Below, in pieces: positions 58,840-64,000 of a stretch of 64,000 nt of DNA (position 1 is its first letter; each line of letters begins with the position of its first letter). Source of the stretch: Enoplosus armatus (Eukaryota; Chordata; Actinopteri; Centrarchiformes; Enoplosidae); contig NC_092188.1 of assembly GCF_043641665.1 (NCBI RefSeq), forward strand, positions 18,621,704-18,685,703, written 5' to 3'. The notes under the pieces are model-generated. The model saw only the letters and a list, made by a program, of their open reading frames with translations. It was not told the DNA's origin and made no database searches. Both the position numbers and the translations under genes were made by a program.

Positions 58840-59077
58840 AGCGGGGTTAGCTACGTAAAACGCTTAGCCCCATGTGTTTTAGCTGGTGTTACCTAGCTTT
58901 AACCTGTTTTGGTGGTGGTGATGCTGCAGCAGCGAGCTAGCCCATTGAGACACGTTAGCATGCTAACCTAACATAGCAGCTACTGCTACGGAAGAGACAA
59001 CAGTGTCCCCACATCACAGACTGAAGGAAAAAGCCTTGCTATTGAAGAAATTGACAACACTATTAAAGCTAACTTAC

Positions 59078-59180
59078 CAAGTCCCAGTGAGCGTCCGCTA
59101 AACAATGGCCTCTCACGACAACGCTGCTTCTTATCTCGGTTTAAACAATAGGCTTCCCTGTCAGTGACACAGTTAAGAGT
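59078..59180 (-). other. mroh1: mroh1 non-coding exon 1 and probable promoter area
   Basis: In transcript sense the sequence GCGGACGCTCACTGGGACTTG is followed by a strong donor GTAAGTTAG at 59077. It is the only good donor at a sensible distance upstream of the exon-2 acceptor. The 5' end is not visible. There is no TATA box, and the surrounding sequence is locally richer in CpG (for example the 'aacgctgcttc' and 'gcgtccgct' words). The 59180 limit is a guess. Confidence 0.5.
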
Positions 59181-59477
59181 TAGCGTTGTGTGTCTTTCTG
59201 TCACTGCAGGTGTAAACACGCCTGGTCATGTGCTTCCAGTCAGCAGGAACATATCAGGGAGGGGGCGTACACAAACTGTCACAGCACCGAGGCAGATAGA
59301 GCTGCACTGCTCGACGTATATTACTGCCTTTACAGTCTGTTTTGCACAAGACTGCTGTATGGAGACTCAGCTTTTATAATCAAATTCATATTTCTCGTCT
59401 TATGTGTGTCTCATTTTTGTATGTCTCTGTGTATCACCCATTACCGTTTCATCCAGTTTTCACTGGCATAATGAAGC

Positions 59478-59545
59478 AGAGGTGAAAGAAGTATTGAGAT
59501 TCTACCAGAAGTACCAGAATGTAAAAATATGAATATCCAAAGGTG
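59478..59545 (+). repeat. Dispersed repeat fragment ('gaagtattgagattctacca' type)
   Basis: 'gtgaaagaagtattgagatt' followed by 'agaagtaccagaatgtaaaa' looks like an internally deleted copy of a common fish repeat that I remember as containing 'gaagtattcagatcctttac' and 'agtaccaatacagcaatgta' words. Short and diverged. Confidence 0.45.
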
Positions 59546-61009
59546 AAAGGTAGCGCACACAGAGCTTCCGGAAAAAACTGACTGGAGACAATTTCACCCA
59601 ATTTATTTTGGAAACAAAAATGCTAATGCTAATCAGAGCATGTCTGATGAAGGCCACATTGTCCTGAAGATCTGTGTGCTACTTTATATTGTGTTAGGTT
59701 GTTTAATCTGTAACGATCCATCATTATTTATATATTATATTACATGAAGATTGTTAGAAGCAAAGTAATAGAAAGGAAGGGAGGAACAAAAAAAGTACAA
59801 TATTCCCTCTGTTTGAATTAGCTTAAAATGGTACAGTACAGTACAAGTATCACAAAGTTGTCCTGTCATATCAAGTCATGCTTTTCAATGTGCAGTTCAG
59901 TCTTATTCAAACCGATCTTTCATAAAGGTATTGAGAAATAAAATGTGTTGTGCATTCCTCAGCACCTTCAGAGTCTTGATTGCCACATCTTTTAGCAGTC
60001 AGTCTCTGATGACGGTTGGACTCAGCTTTGACTCAGCCACCCCTTCCACTCCCTCCCAATACTCATGTCAGTGGCAACCAAGACCAAACCTCAGCAAACA
60101 TTTGTTGCAGGAATTCTACAACTTTAGAGTTCAGGTTCTGTGTGAATTATGCAAATACAGGTACACAAAACAACCCTAGTCCACTGTCATCATTTGCAGC
60201 TTGTCTCACTGTTTCAAGGTCAGTCAACCAGGGCATTTACATGACCTGATGAAATACTGTACATTGACAGCATACAAAACAGTTTGTGGACAGCCTAAAC
60301 ATTTCATGTAAGAGAAAACATGATTTAGTTTCTGGGTTTAGTCACCAGCAGGATACATTTTATACTATATACTAAAAAAATATATTTTTTCCACACATCT
60401 GACCTTACTGTATTGGATTTGGTGAGCACTATAGGGACCCCCACCCACCACCTTCCCATGGCAGCTTGACAAAACCTCTTGCCACACCATGCAAAATGTT
60501 TCACCTCTATGAATCATTTAGTTAATTCCTTAAGATTTAGATCTAATTTTGCTCTTGCTATTTTAATTAGATAAACAAAAGAACAATGGACTCACAATCC
60601 TTAGTGAAGATGGTTGTCAGTCCCAAACTCTGCAGTAGTTTTGAGTTTATTCAACCTCTTTCTCCATTACTGGCTACACGCCTATTTTGGGGCATGTGAC
60701 ATTTGTGACCTCCCTCCTATGTGTTAGCGGATTTTTGTCCCATTCCTACAGCAGCAGTTCTGTAGAATCATTCTTTCAGCAGCAAGGCCTCGACTTTCCT
60801 GCAGCATCAGTAAGTAACAGTTTTATAAAATATATAAATAACAATGATAACAATTTGTAAGTTGTGAAAACAGTATGGTGGCCTTGTGAACAATGCCCTT
60901 GTGTACATATCAGGGTTTGTTGTTCGACAGATTTTTAGAAGGCTGTCCTGTGATGTGTATACTGTTATGCCCTGACTGTCAATGTACTTGAGACGAAACT
61001 GCACTGTTT

Positions 61010-61085
61010 TTTTTATTTAACCTTTATTTAAACAGGTAATCTCATTGAGACACGGGGCCTCATTCTCAAGAGAGACCTGTCTGTA
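61010..61085 (+). repeat. Dispersed repeat fragment ('tttaacctttatttaaacag' type)
   Basis: 'ttttatttaacctttattta' then 'aacaggtaatctcattgaga' and 'tcattctcaagagagacctg' match the conserved end of a widespread fish element in which I remember the same three blocks. Confidence 0.65.
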
Positions 61086-63509
61086 ACACAAAGTTACTAT
61101 ATTAAATCTGCTACATAAAAAGAAACCTCAAATATCTGTTACTTAGTATCACACTGACATGCAGACACCGGTTGTTTCCTATCCACCTAAGTCAACCATG
61201 ACAGAGAGAGGGTCTGTGTCAGAGGTTATAGAGGGCCACAAGAGCAGTGGAGTACATTCTGTAGAAACCCCCAATGACAGAAGACAAAGATACAAACATA
61301 TAGGAAATGCACTGCAGTAACACAACTATAATAAATATATGATAATGACAACTAAAAGGTAGGCCTAATTCTTGGGAAGATAAGGAATAATAATAATACA
61401 ATACCTGAATACAATATCTGAATTTCATAACAGAAAAAGGGGGGCACAAAGAGTTGTAGTTTTGTGTTTGTTAAAACTAAACTTGATCATGACGTTCAAA
61501 GAACTGTGAAACCACTGTATCTAAAAAGCTGGTTACAGTGGTATTGGTTGGAAGGGGTAAATGAGTTTGTGAAGTGGCCTACAGAACAGTTCGTGGAAAG
61601 CCTCATTAAAATATTTGATATGATGAGAGAAAATTTATTTCTGCTGTTTTTAGTCACCTGCAGGATCGTTTCAGCCTGCCCAAGCATAAAAACAAAAACT
61701 AAAATGTATTAAACCACCTGTTTAAGTCGTATGGCTCTCTGAATACATACTATACATGTAGGTATTTCTGATTTTCAGAATTTGTGCTGCCATTAAAAAC
61801 CAACACATTTTCCATTCTGTAGTAATGATTTTACTGTATGTGATGGGGATGCTACTAAAATGAGAAAACAAACATTCATCTGGTGAGCACAAAGGACATA
61901 AAGCTGTTGTACAGTCCATGTTTTTATCAATCACAAAGATGTCACAACATGTGTATGTACAACCGTGTACAGTGTTCAATACACTTCAACAATATCAAAA
62001 CCCTTCAGGTAATTTGCAAACATGACATACTTATGTCAAAGTATCTTCTAAACAAAAAAGCTGCAACAGAGTTAAATATCTGACATTTGATTACTGTAAA
62101 TACTATGAATACAAAATAACTTTCAACATTAGATGATTTTGTTGGTGTGTATATATGTTTTAGATGTTGCCTATTATTACTATATAGAAGGTTCTCTTTA
62201 TAAAAGTTGCTTTTAATTACAGGTCCCCTATGTGGCCGGTGTTAGTTGCCGACCATATAAAATCATTTCACAAAAAAGAGCTTAACAGTAAAAGGTGGCT
62301 ACTCAGATATGGCTTTAAGTTCAAAGCCAAATTAATATATGGTTTAAAAACAATAAATATCAGTGCATAATAATTACATTAAGGTTAGTTAGTTTAATTT
62401 AAGCTGATATGCCCTTTAAATAGTTCAAAATACTGGTCAATATCAGGATACAATGTTATCTAATATAAAAAAATAAGATGGTAAGCCTGACATATCCATC
62501 CGAAGAGCAGCCACAATTTCAATGTTAAATAAAAAGTTAAAAACATTAAAAAGATATATGAAAAAAACATCATTAATAGAAACAAATATATTTAAATGGC
62601 AGCCATGGTACAATTCAGAGATTAAAGATAAAATAAGACCTTGTGTCTGTGTACAACATTCAGAATGCAGTAGGTAAACATTTGTTGTTACGGTTGAGAA
62701 AAATGTACAATTTGAAATAACAATTTGAAGTTTAACTTATAACACCAACAATTTTACCCTGTAAAACACAGACATCAAGGTTACCCTGTAAAAATGAGAT
62801 TTTGTCTTTTGTATCTTGAACTAATCCAAATCACAGCAGACAGAACAACAGAAAGACTGCAAAATGACATCATCCCCTGCCTGTCAGTCTTCATGTCAGC
62901 TGGAAGCTGGAAGATTGTCAAGCTGAGAGGAGGACAGTGTTGCCAGGAGATGCTCAACACAGGCCTGCTGTCCTTTCATTCCAACAGCACAGACGTCTGA
63001 AACAGCCCAGTTTTAACAAACCTCAACAACATCAGTGTCTCCCCAGCAGTCTGTCTGTATGTATGCTTGACCTTTCCCATGGCAGCTGTATCCAATGTAG
63101 AGATCACTGGCTGCTGTGAGTCAGCTGTTAAGACTGAGGGATTTGTTTGATATCTTTTCTTGTTGTCTATACGTTGCCACTTGTGGGTTCACACTTCTTA
63201 TTTGTTGTTTCTCCCGTTTCCGGCCTCATGCATCTGCAGTGGGCAGGTCTCTACCTGGCTGTGTTTTCCTGTGGGAAGGAAATAATTCATCAATGAGATA
63301 TTGGTAAAAAACAAACAAACATATAACTGTACAGAAGTGGCGTTAAAAATGTGTTCTGTGGTATAGATTTGATCTAAATACTGTTATTTCCAGAGCAAAT
63401 CTGTCTTGCACACAGATCTAGCAGATGTTCATGGTGATAGTTTGCTCATAACTAAACATAGACTTCAACATGAAAGTCTTCAATACTTTTTTCTGTTCCA
63501 TTGCACAAT

Positions 63510-63519
63510 TTTATTTATT
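63510..63519 (-). other. Polyadenylation signal of the right-edge gene
   Basis: Overlapping AATAAATAAA on the minus strand, about 127 bases after the stop codon at 63646. Confidence 0.55.
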
Positions 63520-63645
63520 AATAATTTAGCCAACAGCTCTGTATATATGGGGTGGGCACTGACACAAATTGTGTCGGACTGACTTTGGAAATTTTAGGGA
63601 AGCATATAATTTGGTTCGACTATGGATAGAGCTTGCTTTTATGGA

Positions 63646-64000
63646 CTAGTAGGTTTGCTGTATATGCAATAAATGAACATACTCGTGTTTGGTAAGGGGG
63701 ACTTTGTCGCAGGTGACCTCCGTGAGTCGCCCCCCGTCCTTAGTAAGTGTCTGAACCCCCGTCTGTTGGATACTGCCTCTCGGAGTGGATATACCCTTGA
63801 GCTTCACTTCTCTGTGGCCACAACACATGCAAAGATTTGAAATGTGATAACAACTTGATGGACATTTTGTGGAAATATACAGGAATGATATGTGAATACA
63901 CACATGCTCCCTCACAGGCTTTTCCAACACCTGCTTACCCATTAGTGGTTCCCTCTCCTTCCTCAAGCATTTTGAGGCCTGGGACTTTCTGTCCAAAGAG
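63646..64000 (-). CDS. Unidentified protein, C-terminal two exons (partial)
   Basis: Two exons: 64000-63939, running off the window, and the terminal exon 63811-63646. The donor after AATGG is GTAAGC and the acceptor is 'ttgtggccacag'. Phases agree (2 nt carried over), giving 75 visible residues that end at a TAG. The first exon reads LFGQKVPGLKMLEEGEG; the last includes GEVKLKGISTPRGS and DGGRLTEVTCDKVPLTKHEY, a charged, probably disordered or cytoplasmic tail. I do not recognise the family. The 128-nt intron happens to be open in the terminal exon's frame, which makes one continuous 116-codon ORF possible, but the splice signals favour two exons. It could also be a 3' UTR with chance openness. 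Confidence 0.5.
   Translation of the reverse strand, partial: SLDRKSQASKCLRKEREPLMGKQVLEKPVREHVCIHISFLYISTKCPSSCYHISNLCMCCGHREVKLKGISTPRGSIQQTGVQTLTKDGGRLTEVTCDKVPLTKHEYVHLLHIQQTY

Larger units (their letters stand above)
59181..63500. other. Intergenic between mroh1 and the next minus-strand gene
   Basis: AT-rich, with two recognisable repeat fragments. Part of the right end will be the 3' UTR of the gene at 63646. No coding exon recognised. Confidence 0.5.

Noticed and set aside
63646..63996. Single-exon 116-codon ORF at the right edge
   Set aside because: A strong donor (GTAAGC) and acceptor (ccacag) with matching phase favour two exons. The joining intron is open by chance.

Overview
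This is eukaryotic DNA, almost certainly from a spiny-rayed (percomorph-type) teleost fish. The signs are split genes with GT-AG introns, many long (CA/GT)n microsatellites, several dispersed repeats that I recognise as common in percomorph genomes, and a fish-type cholecystokinin gene. There is no bacterial, phage, CRISPR or operon content.

Layout. Positions 1 to about 27,180 hold no gene I can recognise: AT-rich intergenic (or intronic) DNA with microsatellites, decayed non-autonomous repeats and one MITE-like element (23782-24060). Positions 27182-30915 hold cck on the plus strand: a compact promoter (CRE/TRE-like site, two GC boxes, E-box, TATA box), a non-coding exon 1, and three coding exons giving a 135-residue preprohormone with the octapeptide DYLGWMDF followed by Gly-Arg-Arg. 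Positions 30916-36559 hold no coding sequence and probably include the 3' UTR of the next gene. Positions 36560-59180 hold mroh1 on the minus strand. I reassembled it from 44 coding exons plus a non-coding first exon. All splice phases agree and the product is 1636 aa, close to my recollection of about 1641 aa for human MROH1. Positions 59200-63500 are intergenic with repeat fragments. Positions 63646-64000 hold the last two exons, the first truncated by the window edge, of an unidentified minus-strand gene.

The genes are not a functional unit. cck encodes a secreted gut/brain peptide. mroh1 encodes a large intracellular HEAT-repeat scaffold. They are convergent (tail to tail). The best observations concern the gene structure of mroh1: a U12-type (minor spliceosome) intron, a GC-AG intron whose use is forced by the reading frame, a 27-nt microexon, and an ordered placement of dinucleotide repeats, with sense CA tracts just after 5' splice sites and sense TG tracts just before 3' splice sites. 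I found no convincing new biological system. A few exon-like segments upstream of cck are reported as weak leads.
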